This document shows positions 24,531 through 33,082 of a stretch of DNA of 64,000 bases, piece after piece (within the stretch, counting starts at the first letter, position 1; the number at the start of each line of letters is the position of its first letter). The notes below the pieces were generated by a model. The model was not told the origin of the DNA. It was given only the letters and a program-made list of their open reading frames with translations, and did not search any database. Origin of the DNA: Amycolatopsis sp. MtRt-6 (lineage in GTDB: Bacteria > Actinomycetota > Actinomycetes > Mycobacteriales > Pseudonocardiaceae); NCBI RefSeq assembly GCF_017308975.1, contig NZ_JADWPD010000028.1, positions 93,073-157,072 on the forward strand, read 5' to 3'. The translations under genes and the position numbers were made by a program.

Positions 24531-26344
24531 GACGCACCGCCTTCCATGCTGTCGGGGACGAGTTCGGCGAGCCGGGCGACGGTGCGGCGGCGCAGGACGT
24601 CGCGCAGCGAACACGGCACCCCGCGGGCCCGCAGCCGCGCGGCCAGCGCCGCGGCGGAGAGGCTGTGCCCGCCGAGGGCGAAGAAATCGCTGCTCGGGGC
24701 CACCGAAGTCACCCCGAGCTGGCTGCGGAACGCGGCCGCGACGACCGCCTCGGCGCGGGTCATCGGCGCCGGGCGCCGCGCGATCCGGGTGGCGGTGCGG
24801 CCAGTCTTCGCGGTGCGGCCAGTCTGCACAGTGCGGCCAGTCTGCACAGTGCGGTCGATCTTGCCGGCGCGGTCGATCTTGCCGGTGCGCCCGACCGGCA
24901 GGGCGTCGGCTTCGACGACGACGGGCACGAGGTATTCGGGCAGCCTGCGGCGAAGCCGCTCGCGCAGGTCCTCCGGCGTTCCCGCGTCGAGGACGACGTA
25001 GGCGACCAGGGCGCCGTTCTCGCCGCGGACCAGGGCCTGCCGCACCCCGGGCAGCGCGAGCAGGGCGTGTTCGGCTTCGGCGGGCTCGACGCGGTGACCG
25101 CGGATCTTGACCTGGTCGTCGAACCGGCCCAGCCAGCGCAGCGTGCCGTCGGGCTCGCACCGGCACCGGTCGCCGGTGCGGTACCAGCGTTGCGGCGGGG
25201 ACCCGAACCGTTCGGCCGTCAGCGCGGCGTCGCCGAAGTAGCCCAGCGCGAGCGACGCCCCGCCGACCAGCAGCTCACCGGCTTCCCCGACCGGCACCGG
25301 CCGCCGGTGGTGCGGATCCACGACCTGGACGGTGGTGTTGGCGATCGGCCGGCCGATCGACGGCGTTTCCCGGTCGGCCACCCGACAGCAGGTGGTGAAC
25401 ACCGTGCATTCGGTCGGGCCGTACAGGTTGACCGCCGTCAGGTCCGGGGTCTCGCGCAGCCGCGTCCACAACGATTGCGGGACGGCTTCGCCGCCCATCA
25501 GCAGCATCCGCGGGCGGGTGTCCTCGGCGAGCAGGCCCGCGTCGACGAGCCCGGACAGCTGCGCCGGGACGGCTTCCACCACGGCGAGCCGCCGCTCGCG
25601 GACGAACCGGACGTAGCGCTCGGGATCGGTGCGGACGTCCTCGGGTACCAGGTGCACCTCGTGCCCGCCGACCAGCCACAGCAACGGGTCCCACGCGGCG
25701 TCGAACGCCGGCGGCAGGCCGTGCGCCACCCGCTGCCGCTCGCCGCCGGCCGGGAACAGCCGGGCGGCGAGCTCGCAGTACAGGTTGACCAGGCTCCGGT
25801 GTCCCACCACGACACCCTTGGGCCGTCCGGTGGAGCCGGAGGTGTAGACGATGTACGCCGGATCTCCCGGGCGGGGGCCGGTGACCGCGTCCCCCTGCTC
25901 GGGGCGCGCGGCGAGTTCGCGGCGCCAGTTCTCCGGTGTCAGCGCCACGTCCGCGTCGGCGGCGAGCTCGGCCACGTCGGTGAGCAGCACCGCCGGACGC
26001 GCCTCGGCGAGGATCAGCGCGCGCCGGGCCGGCGGCAGCCCCGGGTCCAGGGGCAGGTACACCGCGCCCGCCTTGGCGACGGCGAGGGGCGCGAGCACGG
26101 CCAGCACGGACCGGGTCATCGCGCACGCGACCACCGAGCCGGGCACCGCCCCGGCCGCGCGCAGCGCGTTCGCCAGCCGGGCACTCCACCGGCACAGGTC
26201 GCCGAAGCTCCAGGCGACGTCGTCGGCCACCAGCGCCGTCCGCCCGGGAAACGCCCGCGCGCGCAGCTCGAACAGTTCCTGCCACCCCACCTGCGGCACG
26301 AAGCGCCGCCCACCCCCGACCACGCTCGGCGGCAGATCAGGCAT
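24527..26344 (-). CDS. NRPS adenylation-carrier protein didomain
   Basis: A 605-residue stand-alone A-PCP protein with no condensation or thioesterase domain. A3 is YTSGSTGRPKGV (167-178), A5 NLYGPTE (307-313), A8 GRFDDQVKIRGHRVE (406-420), and A10 LPVGRTGKID (482-491). The carrier serine is S561 in FFALGGHSL. Hand alignment with GrsA gives pocket residues D A D E L G L V F plus the A10 lysine. I do not recognise this code, so the substrate is open; tyrosine is inferred from the neighbouring halogenase and lyase. The A-PCP linker carries a repeat array (487-520) in which GKIDR occurs twice. The start at 26344 overlaps the thioesterase stop by 8 bases. Confidence 0.88.
   Translation of the reverse strand: MPDLPPSVVGGGRRFVPQVGWQELFELRARAFPGRTALVADDVAWSFGDLCRWSARLANALRAAGAVPGSVVACAMTRSVLAVLAPLAVAKAGAVYLPLDPGLPPARRALILAEARPAVLLTDVAELAADADVALTPENWRRELAARPEQGDAVTGPRPGDPAYIVYTSGSTGRPKGVVVGHRSLVNLYCELAARLFPAGGERQRVAHGLPPAFDAAWDPLLWLVGGHEVHLVPEDVRTDPERYVRFVRERRLAVVEAVPAQLSGLVDAGLLAEDTRPRMLLMGGEAVPQSLWTRLRETPDLTAVNLYGPTECTVFTTCCRVADRETPSIGRPIANTTVQVVDPHHRRPVPVGEAGELLVGGASLALGYFGDAALTAERFGSPPQRWYRTGDRCRCEPDGTLRWLGRFDDQVKIRGHRVEPAEAEHALLALPGVRQALVRGENGALVAYVVLDAGTPEDLRERLRRRLPEYLVPVVVEADALPVGRTGKIDRAGKIDRTVQTGRTVQTGRTAKTGRTATRIARRPAPMTRAEAVVAAAFRSQLGVTSVAPSSDFFALGGHSLSAAALAARLRARGVPCSLRDVLRRRTVARLAELVPDSMEGGAS
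24794..24901 (-). repeat. Six 18-bp tandem units in the A-PCP linker
   Basis: Six consecutive 18-base units, four of them beginning (G/A)GTGCGG on the plus strand. They encode repeated TGRTxxx and GKIDR peptides between the A10 motif and the carrier domain. Units 1-3 share CCAGTCT and units 4-5 share TCGATCTTGCC. Because 18 is a multiple of three, unit gain or loss keeps the frame and only changes linker length. Confidence 0.85.
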
Positions 26345-27119
26345 CGCGTGCCCCCGCCGCGACGACGTCCCGTTCGACCCGGCGCATCCACGTCCAGAAC
26401 CCGGCGCCGCCGCCCGGGGCGAGCAGCCCCAGGTGGCCGCCGGGGACCGTCGCGGCGAGGAAGGCCCCGGTCGTCCAGTCCCGCCACGCCTCGGTCGCGT
26501 CCTCGGTCGTGACGGGGTCGTCCTCGCCGCACAGCGCGGCGAGCGGGCACCGCACCGGCGTCCCGGCCGGACCCCGGTAGGCGGCGGTCAGGGCGACGTC
26601 GCGCCGCAGGAGGTCCACGGCGTACGCCCAGACCTCGAAGGACGCGCGGTTGCCCAGGCCGGGAACGAACCCTTCGCCGCCCAGCACCTCGGGCAGGCTG
26701 TCCTCGCCGAGCTGCCGGTACCGCCCGCGGACCCGCCGCTGCGGCGCCGGCGCCCCGGCGACGACCACGGCCGCGGGCAGCGGGCCGCAGCGGGTGCGCA
26801 GCCGCTGGGCCAGCTCCACCGCGACGAACGCCCCCATGCTGAACCCGGCCACGACGGTGCGCCGCACCCACGCGGGGTCCCGGATGAGCAGCTCGCCGGT
26901 GAGGTGCTCGGCCAGCTGTTCCAGCGACGCGGGCGGCGGCACGTCCAGCCGGTCGCCCCGGCCCGGGTACTCCGCGGCCCACACCTCGGCGCCACCCGCC
27001 GCGGCGGCGACGTGGCGCAGCGTGCCGACAGTGCCACCGGCCGGCGGGAGAAGCAGATATCGGCACTCGCCGTCGCCGAGCCGTTCCCCCGTGGACAATG
27101 ACCTGATGGCAGCGGGCAT
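26337..27119 (-). CDS. Type II thioesterase
   Basis: A 260-residue alpha/beta hydrolase of the external NRPS/PKS thioesterase family (PF00975). I chose the ATG at 27119 because GAAGGA lies 6 bases upstream; 33 further in-frame codons have no family counterpart. LLLPPAGGTVGTLRH is the oxyanion start, GFSMGAFVAVELAQRL the nucleophile elbow, a GEDDPVT segment carries the acid, and GGHLGLL the histidine. These enzymes clear misprimed carriers or release carrier-bound amino acids. Here it is the first gene of the five-gene halogenase operon and the only visible enzyme able to free the halogenated product from the carrier. Confidence 0.88.
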   Translation of the reverse strand: MPAAIRSLSTGERLGDGECRYLLLPPAGGTVGTLRHVAAAAGGAEVWAAEYPGRGDRLDVPPPASLEQLAEHLTGELLIRDPAWVRRTVVAGFSMGAFVAVELAQRLRTRCGPLPAAVVVAGAPAPQRRVRGRYRQLGEDSLPEVLGGEGFVPGLGNRASFEVWAYAVDLLRRDVALTAAYRGPAGTPVRCPLAALCGEDDPVTTEDATEAWRDWTTGAFLAATVPGGHLGLLAPGGGAGFWTWMRRVERDVVAAGARDA

Positions 27120-27676
27120 GACAAATCCTTCGGTGTACCGCGTCGGCGTTTTTCCCGATTTTCCAAAAAGGAAAACCGGCCTTGGTGCCGCCATTGTGGA
27201 ATGGCGATGGAATTTCACAGGCGGCGACCGCCAACGTCTTCGGTTTCCTGCGATCGCGGGGGACCGTGTCCAGCTACCTCCGTCAACCGATGTCGATCAT
27301 CGCCTGCCCCGAAAAGATACGACTCGACCAGAGCAACGTCCATAACGGTTCGGTCGCGTTGCCGGAAATTAACCTCAGTCCACCCAGGACTGGGCAATAC
27401 TCCCCCGCCGGGGTGATATTCCGGGGAGACCCGTAGCTTCGAAGGATATTCATCTTCGACCGGGCCCGGAATTGCGAACCGCGACGGTGACCGAAGCGGG
27501 ACGGCGAGTGCGGACCGCGACCCACCGCGAGGGTGCCCGGCGGTGGCCCGCGCGTGCTCGAAGCCGGGCCGGGTCGGTCCGCACTACGCGGAGCGCGGGA
27601 TTCGAAGCGGGTGGTGCCGCGGAAGGGTCGGCGGTGTGGCCGGGACACGGCCGGCCCGACTCGGAGGGATACCACG
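27120..27676. promoter_or_regulatory. Divergent control region of the halogenase operon
   Basis: This 557-base gap between the thioesterase and hydrolase starts holds the promoters of both divergent operons and is richer in A/T than its surroundings. Two inverted repeats stand out. TTTTCC-AAAAA-GGAAAA at 27159-27175 lies 40 bases upstream of the thioesterase start. CAGTCC-ACCCA-GGACTG at 27376-27392 lies mid-region. I see no StrR/Bbr-type site and no coding sequence that I trust. A GGAGGG at 27663-27668 belongs to the plus-strand hydrolase. Confidence 0.45.
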
Positions 27677-28510
27677 TTGAGTTATGTCACCGCTTCTGAC
27701 GGGGCGCGGATCTTCTACAAGGACTGGGGTGCCGGCCGTCCGGTCGTGCTCAGCCACGGCTGGCCCCTGAACTCCGACAGCTGGGAGGCCCAGGCTCTGT
27801 TCCTGGCCGGGAACGGGTACCGGGTGATCGCCCACGACCGGCGCGGGCACGGCCGCTCCACGCAGACGTGGGACGGCAACGAGATGGACACCTACGCCGA
27901 CGACCTCGCCGCGTTGCTGGACTTCCTCGACCTGGCCGAGGTCACCCTGGTTGGGTTCTCCACCGGCGGCGGCGAGGTCGCCCGGTACGTCGGCAGGCAC
28001 GGCACCGGCCGGGTCGCGCAGGTCGCGCTCGTCTCGGCCGTGCCGCCGTTCATGCTGCGCACCGAGGACAACCCGGGCGGGGTGCCGGTGGCGGTGTTCG
28101 ACGCGATCCGCGCGGGGTCGCTCGCCGACCGGTCCCAGACGTACCAGGACCTGGCCGACGGGCCGTTCTTCGGCCACAACCGGCCGGGCGCGAACGTCTC
28201 GCAGGGCATCCGTGACGCGTTCTGGCTGCAGAGCATGGCGTCGGGGCACCGCAGCGCCTACGAGTGCATCGCCGCGTTCTCGGCCACGGACTTCCGCCCG
28301 GACCTGGCCGCGATCGACGTCCCCACGCTCGTCGTGCACGGCGACGACGACCAGGTCGTGCCGTTCGAGGTCGGCGGCAAGGCGTCGGCGGAGCTGATCA
28401 AGGGCGCGCGGCTGGTGGTCTACCCCGGCGCGCCGCACGGCATCACCGACACCCACAAGGCGCAGCTCGGCAGCGACCTGCTCGCTTTCCTGAAGGAGTA
28501 CGGGGCATGA
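27677..28510 (+). CDS. Non-heme chloroperoxidase-type alpha/beta hydrolase
   Basis: A 277-residue enzyme of the cofactor-free haloperoxidase/perhydrolase branch. The TTG at 27677 with GGAGGG 8 bases upstream is the likely start (LSYVTASDGARIFYKDWGAG). LSHGWPLNSDSWEAQ carries the oxyanion site, FSTGGGEVARY the nucleophile serine, GDDDQVVPF the acid and GAPHGI the histidine. These enzymes hydrolyse esters and, with acetate and peroxide, make peracid that halogenates nonspecifically; the physiological reaction is usually esterase or lactonase. The stop overlaps the next hydrolase by ATGA. It is divergent from the halogenase operon; a shared pathway is possible but unproven. Confidence 0.84.
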   Translation: MSYVTASDGARIFYKDWGAGRPVVLSHGWPLNSDSWEAQALFLAGNGYRVIAHDRRGHGRSTQTWDGNEMDTYADDLAALLDFLDLAEVTLVGFSTGGGEVARYVGRHGTGRVAQVALVSAVPPFMLRTEDNPGGVPVAVFDAIRAGSLADRSQTYQDLADGPFFGHNRPGANVSQGIRDAFWLQSMASGHRSAYECIAAFSATDFRPDLAAIDVPTLVVHGDDDQVVPFEVGGKASAELIKGARLVVYPGAPHGITDTHKAQLGSDLLAFLKEYGA

Positions 28511-29301
28511 CCACCATCGTTCTGGTCCACGGGCTGTGGATGACGCCGCGCAGCTGGGAGCACTGGGTGCCGTACTACGAGGCGAAGGGGCACACCGTGC
28601 TGACGCCGGCGTACCCGGGCTTCGAGGTCGAGGTGGAGGCACTGCGCGCCGATCCGGCGCCGATCGCCACGGCGACCGTGCCCGAGACGGTGGCCCACCT
28701 GGAGAAGGTCATCACCGCGCTGCCGGAGCAGCCGATCATCATCGGGCACTCGTTCGGCGGGACGCTGACCCAGCTGCTGCTCGACCGGGGGCACGGGGCG
28801 GCCGGGGTGGTCATCGACTCGGCGCCGCCCGAAGGCATCCGGGTGAACCCGCCGTCGCAGATCAAGTCGTTGTTCCCGATCCTGAACAACCCGGCCAAGC
28901 GGCACCAGGCCGCCGGGTTCACCCCGGAGCAGTTCCGCTACGCCTTCACCAACACGCTGTCCAAAGAGGACTCCAGGGCGGCGTACGACCGGTACGCCAT
29001 CCCGGCGCCGGGCAGCTGGGTGTGGGCGTACGGCCTGCTGGCCAACCTCACCCCCGGCAAGCAGGAGACGTGGGTGAACTTCCGCAACGAGCAGCGGGCT
29101 CCACTGCTGTTCATCGCCGGCGGGGCGGACCACATCATGCCGCCGTCGGTGAACAAGTCCAACGCCCGCCACTACAAGGCACCCGGCACGGTCACCGAGT
29201 ACGTCGAGTTCCCCGGTCGCTCGCACTGGACGTGCGCCGAACCCGGCTGGGAGCAGGTCGCCGACCACGCGCTCGACTGGGCGCTCCGGCACGCCCGGTG
29301 A
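28507..29301 (+). CDS. Alpha/beta hydrolase
   Basis: A 264-residue alpha/beta hydrolase, translationally coupled to the previous hydrolase (ATGA overlap at 28507). The fold begins TTIVLVHGLWMTPRSWEHW, the nucleophile elbow is IIGHSFGGTLTQLLL, the acid is in GGADHIMPP, and the base is in GRSHWTC. It has no signal peptide. The related proteins I know are annotated only as hydrolases, so the substrate cannot be given. Three hydrolases in a row suggest successive steps on one esterified or epoxidised compound, or simple paralogue clustering. Confidence 0.82.
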   Translation: MTTIVLVHGLWMTPRSWEHWVPYYEAKGHTVLTPAYPGFEVEVEALRADPAPIATATVPETVAHLEKVITALPEQPIIIGHSFGGTLTQLLLDRGHGAAGVVIDSAPPEGIRVNPPSQIKSLFPILNNPAKRHQAAGFTPEQFRYAFTNTLSKEDSRAAYDRYAIPAPGSWVWAYGLLANLTPGKQETWVNFRNEQRAPLLFIAGGADHIMPPSVNKSNARHYKAPGTVTEYVEFPGRSHWTCAEPGWEQVADHALDWALRHAR

Positions 29302-29383
29302 CGCGGGTCCGGCTCGGCGACGTGATCCACCCGCACCACGGTTCCCCTCCCCGGCAAACCGTTCCGACCAGTGAGGACATCCC

Positions 29384-30202
29384 ATGAGCCACGACGCGAC
29401 CGGACTCCGGCGCCGCACGTTCCTGGCCGGTGCGGCCGCCGCCGGGGTGGTGACCGCGGTCGCCGCCCCGGCCGCGGCCGCCGCTTCCCCCGGCGGTCCG
29501 AAACCGACCATCGTCCTGGTGCACGGCGCGTTCGCCGACGCCTCCGGCTGGAACGACGTCGTCCACCGGCTGTTGTGCGAGGGCTACCCGGTCATCGCGC
29601 CGGCGAACCCGCTGCGCGGCATCGCCGCCGACTCCGCCTCCCTGGCGAGCCTGCTCGCCGCGCTCGAAGGCCCGCTCGTGCTCGTCGGCCACTCCTACGG
29701 TGGCGTCGTCATCACCAATGCCGCCACCGGCAACCCCCGCGTCAAGGCGCTGGTGTACATCGCGGCGTTCGCTCCCGACGACGGCGACACGGTCGGGGGC
29801 CTGCAGAACATGTTCCCCGGCACGAAGCTCGGGCTCGACGCCCTCGACCTGCGGCCGATCACCCTGCCCGACGGAACGCCGAGCCACGACGGCTACGTCA
29901 AGAAAGCCGTGTTCCGCGACGTCTTCGCCGGTGACCTGCCGCCGGCGACGACCGCGGTCATGGCGGCCACCCAGCGCCCGGCGAACGTGCGGTCCCTGCA
30001 GGAGCTGTCCGGGCCGCCGGCGTGGCGGACCATCCCGTCGTGGTTCCTGGTCGCCCGCGACGACCAGCTCATCCCCGCCGCCGCGCAGCGGTACATGGCG
30101 CGGCGAGCGGGTTCGCGCGTCGTCGAGGTGCGCAGCTCGCACGTCGCGATGATGTCCCGGCCGGCCCAGACCGCGGCGATCGTCCTCGCCGCCGCGCGCT
30201 GA
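29384..30202 (+). CDS. Tat-exported alpha/beta hydrolase
   Basis: A 272-residue hydrolase with a twin-arginine signal peptide: LRRRTFLAGAAAAGVVTAV at about residues 7-25, then a cleavage region AAAASPGG. The mature enzyme has VLVHGAFADASGWNDV (oxyanion), VGHSYGGVVITNAA (nucleophile serine), ARDDQLIP (acid) and SSHVAMMSRP (histidine), the EstC-like or salicylate-esterase-like pattern. The ATG at 29384 has GAGGA 6 bases upstream. It is the third hydrolase of the plus-strand group, 82 bases after the second, and the only one predicted to work outside the cell. Confidence 0.84.
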   Translation: MSHDATGLRRRTFLAGAAAAGVVTAVAAPAAAAASPGGPKPTIVLVHGAFADASGWNDVVHRLLCEGYPVIAPANPLRGIAADSASLASLLAALEGPLVLVGHSYGGVVITNAATGNPRVKALVYIAAFAPDDGDTVGGLQNMFPGTKLGLDALDLRPITLPDGTPSHDGYVKKAVFRDVFAGDLPPATTAVMAATQRPANVRSLQELSGPPAWRTIPSWFLVARDDQLIPAAAQRYMARRAGSRVVEVRSSHVAMMSRPAQTAAIVLAAAR

Positions 30203-30208
30203 GCCGGC

Positions 30209-32986
30209 TCACTCCAGCCGGGACACGTGGGCCAGCCGGCGGCGGGACGTCACGCCGAGCTTCCGGAACACCTTCCGCAGGTGGTAGTCGACGGTGGAAG
30301 CGCTGATGAAGAGCTGCTCGGCGATCTCGGCGTTGGTCGCGCCGCGGGCGGCGAGCTTCGCGACCGCGAGTTCCTGCACGGTCAGGTCGCCCGCCGTCTC
30401 GGGCGACCGCCGCCGCGCCTTCTCGCCGGTGGCGACCAGTTCCTTGGCGGCTCGCGTGGCGAAGCCGGGTGCCCCCATCCGCTGGAAGATCTCCAGCGCC
30501 GTCCGGAGCTGGTCGCGGGCGTCCCGGCGGCGTTTCCGCCGGCGCAGCCATTCTCCGTAGAGCAGGTGGGCGCGCGCGAGGTCGGCGCGCGCGCCCGCTG
30601 CGGACAGCAGGGTGACCGCCTCGCGGTAGTACGGCTCGGCGGTGCCGGCCGGGGCGAGCAGGGCACGCGAGCGGGCCAGCACCCCGGCCGCCCAGCCGGT
30701 GCCGGCGGCCGTGGCCCGGGGCGTCAGCCTGGCCAGCGCGGCGGCCGCCAGGACCCGGTCACCGCTGCGGACGGCGGCTTCGACGAGGTCGGGCAGGATG
30801 CGGGAGTGCACGCTCAGCACATCGGTCTCGGCGACCTCGTGGGCGATCGCGCGGGCCCGCGCGTAGTCGGCCCGCCCGAGGTACAGCACGACCAGGCCGA
30901 TGCGGACGAGCGACTGGACCGAGCCGCCCCCGAGCCGGCCGGCCGCCTCCAGCGACTCGTGCAACGCGGCGGCGGCGCCGTCGTGGCCGCCGTCGTCGGT
31001 GCGCCAGGCCAGCAGTTCCGGCAGGCGGTGGATGGACCACAGCTCGTCCGTCGCCCCGATCGCCGCGCGGACCTGGTTGCACTGCGCCAGCAGGTCCTCG
31101 GCCGCGGCCAGGTCGCCGAGGTAGGTCTCCACCGTGGCCGAGCAGTACAACGCGGTCACGAGTGTCCACAGTGCACCGTTCTGCCGCGCGACGTCGACGG
31201 CTCGCCGCCACACCGCCCGGTGCCGCTCCGGGTCCCAGAGCAGGATGCTGAGCGTCGTGCCGGCCAGGTGCCGGCGCAGCACGTGCTCGGCGGGGGTCGC
31301 CGGGTCCAGCAGCGCGTCGGTGGCTTGCCGGATGTGCGGCACGGCCGGCGCGCAGCCGTCCGTGACCAGCACGGTGAACGCGCGCAACACCAAGTCTCGT
31401 AGGGTCGCGTCGCCGGGTGCGCCGGCGGCACGGGCGATCCGCGCCACCGTGGTGTCCTGGATGAGGTGCCCGCCGCGCACGGCGTGCTCGACGGCGTCCA
31501 CCAGCGCTTCACGGGCGAGTTCGGGCTCCCGTTCGCCGAACGCCGCCGCCGCGTCGAGGCACAGGGCCGAGCCTCCCGCGTACGCTCCCTCGCCGCCGAG
31601 CACCACCAGCGTGCTCGCGCGGACGAGCAGCGCCCGGCCCCGCCCGACGTCGCCGACCTGCTCGACGCCGACCGCGTCGAGCAGCTTCAGCGCCTGCACC
31701 GGCGCCCCGGCCAGGAGCGCGGCTTCGGCGGCCCCGAGCATCCGGTCGGCGCGAGCCGGCCCCTCGGGAGTCAGCTCGGCGGCCCGGGTCAGGAACGCCG
31801 CGCGCGCCGCGTACCCGCCGCGCGCACCGGCCCGGTCGGCCGCCCGTTCCAGCTCGACGGCCACCGTTTCGCCGGGTCCGACGCAGGCGGCGGCCAGGTG
31901 CCAGGCCCGCCGGTCCGCGTCGGCCGGCCGGGTGGTCGCGCCGGCGAGCGCGGTGTGCGCCCGCTGCCGCTGCGCGCTGGTCGCCCCGCCGTAGACCGCG
32001 GAGCGCACCAGCGGGTGCCGGAATTCGGCGGTGGTGCCGAGCACCAGCAGGCCCGCCGCCTCCGCGGGACCGATGTCGTCCAGCCGGACGCCGAGCTGCG
32101 CGGCGGCGTCGGTGATGTAGCCGATGTCGCCGCCGGGCTCGGCCGCCGCCACCAGCAACCACGTCTGGGTCTCCGGCGGCAGCGCACGCACCCGGCGCAG
32201 GTAGGTCTCCTCCAGCCGCCTGCCGAGGGGCAGCGGGTCCGGCAGGGACAGCGCCCCGGTCAGGTGGTCGGCCGACAGCTCCTGCCCCAGCAGGGTCAAC
32301 GCCAGCGGGTTGCCGCCGGTCGCCACCGCGATGCGCGCGGCGACCCGCCGGTCCACCGGCCGGGTCACCACCGCCTGCAGCAGCTCCACCCCGTCGGCCT
32401 CGGCCAGGCCGGTCACTTCGAGCACCTCGAGCCCGGCCAGCGCGTCGACGGCGTCGCGCGTGGTGAACAGCAGCCCGAGCCCCTCGGCGTGCAGCCGGCG
32501 GCCGACGAAGGCCAGCACGCCCAGGGACTCCTCGTCCAGCCACTGCGCGTCGTCCACACAGCACAGCACCGGCGCGCCGGCGGCGACCTCGGCGAGCAAC
32601 GTCAGGGTCGCCAGCCCCACCAGGAACCGGTCGGCCGGCGGGCCTTCGGCCTGCCCGCAGGCCACCCGCAACGCGCGGTCCTGCGCCGCGGGCAGGCCAC
32701 GCGGAGCGCTCAACAGCGGGATCAGCAGCCGGTGCAGTGCCGCGAACGGGAACGCGGTCTCCGCCGCCACCCCGGCCACCCGGACGACCCGCAGGCCCTC
32801 GGCCCGCGCGGTGGCGTCGTCGAGCAGGGCGGTCTTGCCGATCCCCGCGTCGCCGCGCAGGACCAGCGCGCCGCTCAACCCGGCACGCACCGTGGCGACC
32901 AGCCGGTCGAGGCGCTCGCGTTCGGCTCGGCGGCCGTGGAGCGTCACCGCCGCGGTCCGGTTATTCCGTGGAAGAACACAGGACAA
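30209..32986 (-). CDS. LAL-type LuxR regulator (AAA+ ATPase)
   Basis: A regulator of about 925 residues of the large ATP-binding LuxR (LAL/MalT-like) group. Walker A is RGDAGIGKTALLDD at about residues 44-57 and Walker B is APVLCCVDDAQWLDEESL. A long helical TPR-like region follows. The C-terminal LuxR helix-turn-helix is LTVQELAVAKLAARGATNAE, then STVDYHLRKVFRKLGVTSRR. LAL proteins often activate secondary-metabolite operons in actinomycetes. It faces the three hydrolases (7 bases between stops) and is divergent from an AraC gene. The TTG at 32986 is the longest possible start with no good Shine-Dalgarno; a GTG about 15 codons later (VTLHGRRAERERL) is also reasonable. Confidence 0.85.
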   Translation of the reverse strand: MSCVLPRNNRTAAVTLHGRRAERERLDRLVATVRAGLSGALVLRGDAGIGKTALLDDATARAEGLRVVRVAGVAAETAFPFAALHRLLIPLLSAPRGLPAAQDRALRVACGQAEGPPADRFLVGLATLTLLAEVAAGAPVLCCVDDAQWLDEESLGVLAFVGRRLHAEGLGLLFTTRDAVDALAGLEVLEVTGLAEADGVELLQAVVTRPVDRRVAARIAVATGGNPLALTLLGQELSADHLTGALSLPDPLPLGRRLEETYLRRVRALPPETQTWLLVAAAEPGGDIGYITDAAAQLGVRLDDIGPAEAAGLLVLGTTAEFRHPLVRSAVYGGATSAQRQRAHTALAGATTRPADADRRAWHLAAACVGPGETVAVELERAADRAGARGGYAARAAFLTRAAELTPEGPARADRMLGAAEAALLAGAPVQALKLLDAVGVEQVGDVGRGRALLVRASTLVVLGGEGAYAGGSALCLDAAAAFGEREPELAREALVDAVEHAVRGGHLIQDTTVARIARAAGAPGDATLRDLVLRAFTVLVTDGCAPAVPHIRQATDALLDPATPAEHVLRRHLAGTTLSILLWDPERHRAVWRRAVDVARQNGALWTLVTALYCSATVETYLGDLAAAEDLLAQCNQVRAAIGATDELWSIHRLPELLAWRTDDGGHDGAAAALHESLEAAGRLGGGSVQSLVRIGLVVLYLGRADYARARAIAHEVAETDVLSVHSRILPDLVEAAVRSGDRVLAAAALARLTPRATAAGTGWAAGVLARSRALLAPAGTAEPYYREAVTLLSAAGARADLARAHLLYGEWLRRRKRRRDARDQLRTALEIFQRMGAPGFATRAAKELVATGEKARRRSPETAGDLTVQELAVAKLAARGATNAEIAEQLFISASTVDYHLRKVFRKLGVTSRRRLAHVSRLE

Positions 32987-33082
32987 AAGGGTAGAAGCGG
33001 GATCAACCGGGAGGACGGCTGTGCGTGCACGCCTCTCGGCTCACCGTGCATCATGGGAGCGCTAACACTGGGAGGGTGCGCC

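Noticed and set aside
20602..27119. The operon as a remnant of a glycopeptide antibiotic cluster
   Set aside because: All five genes are intact and tightly coupled, and there are no Hpg/Dpg biosynthesis genes, P450 cross-linkers or multimodular NRPS. A stand-alone pathway fits better.
27182..27436. An 84-codon plus-strand frame in the halogenase control region
   Set aside because: No ribosome site, no domain, and it covers the likely promoters and inverted repeats.
27677..28510. The chloroperoxidase-type hydrolase as the halogenating enzyme of the cluster
   Set aside because: Cofactor-free haloperoxidases halogenate only through diffusible peracid/hypohalite; the flavin halogenase at 23148-24530 is the specific enzyme.
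31466..33082. A long N-terminal extension of the AraC protein
   Set aside because: It overlaps the LAL regulator on the opposite strand and is shadow. The ATG at 33083 has a strong Shine-Dalgarno sequence.
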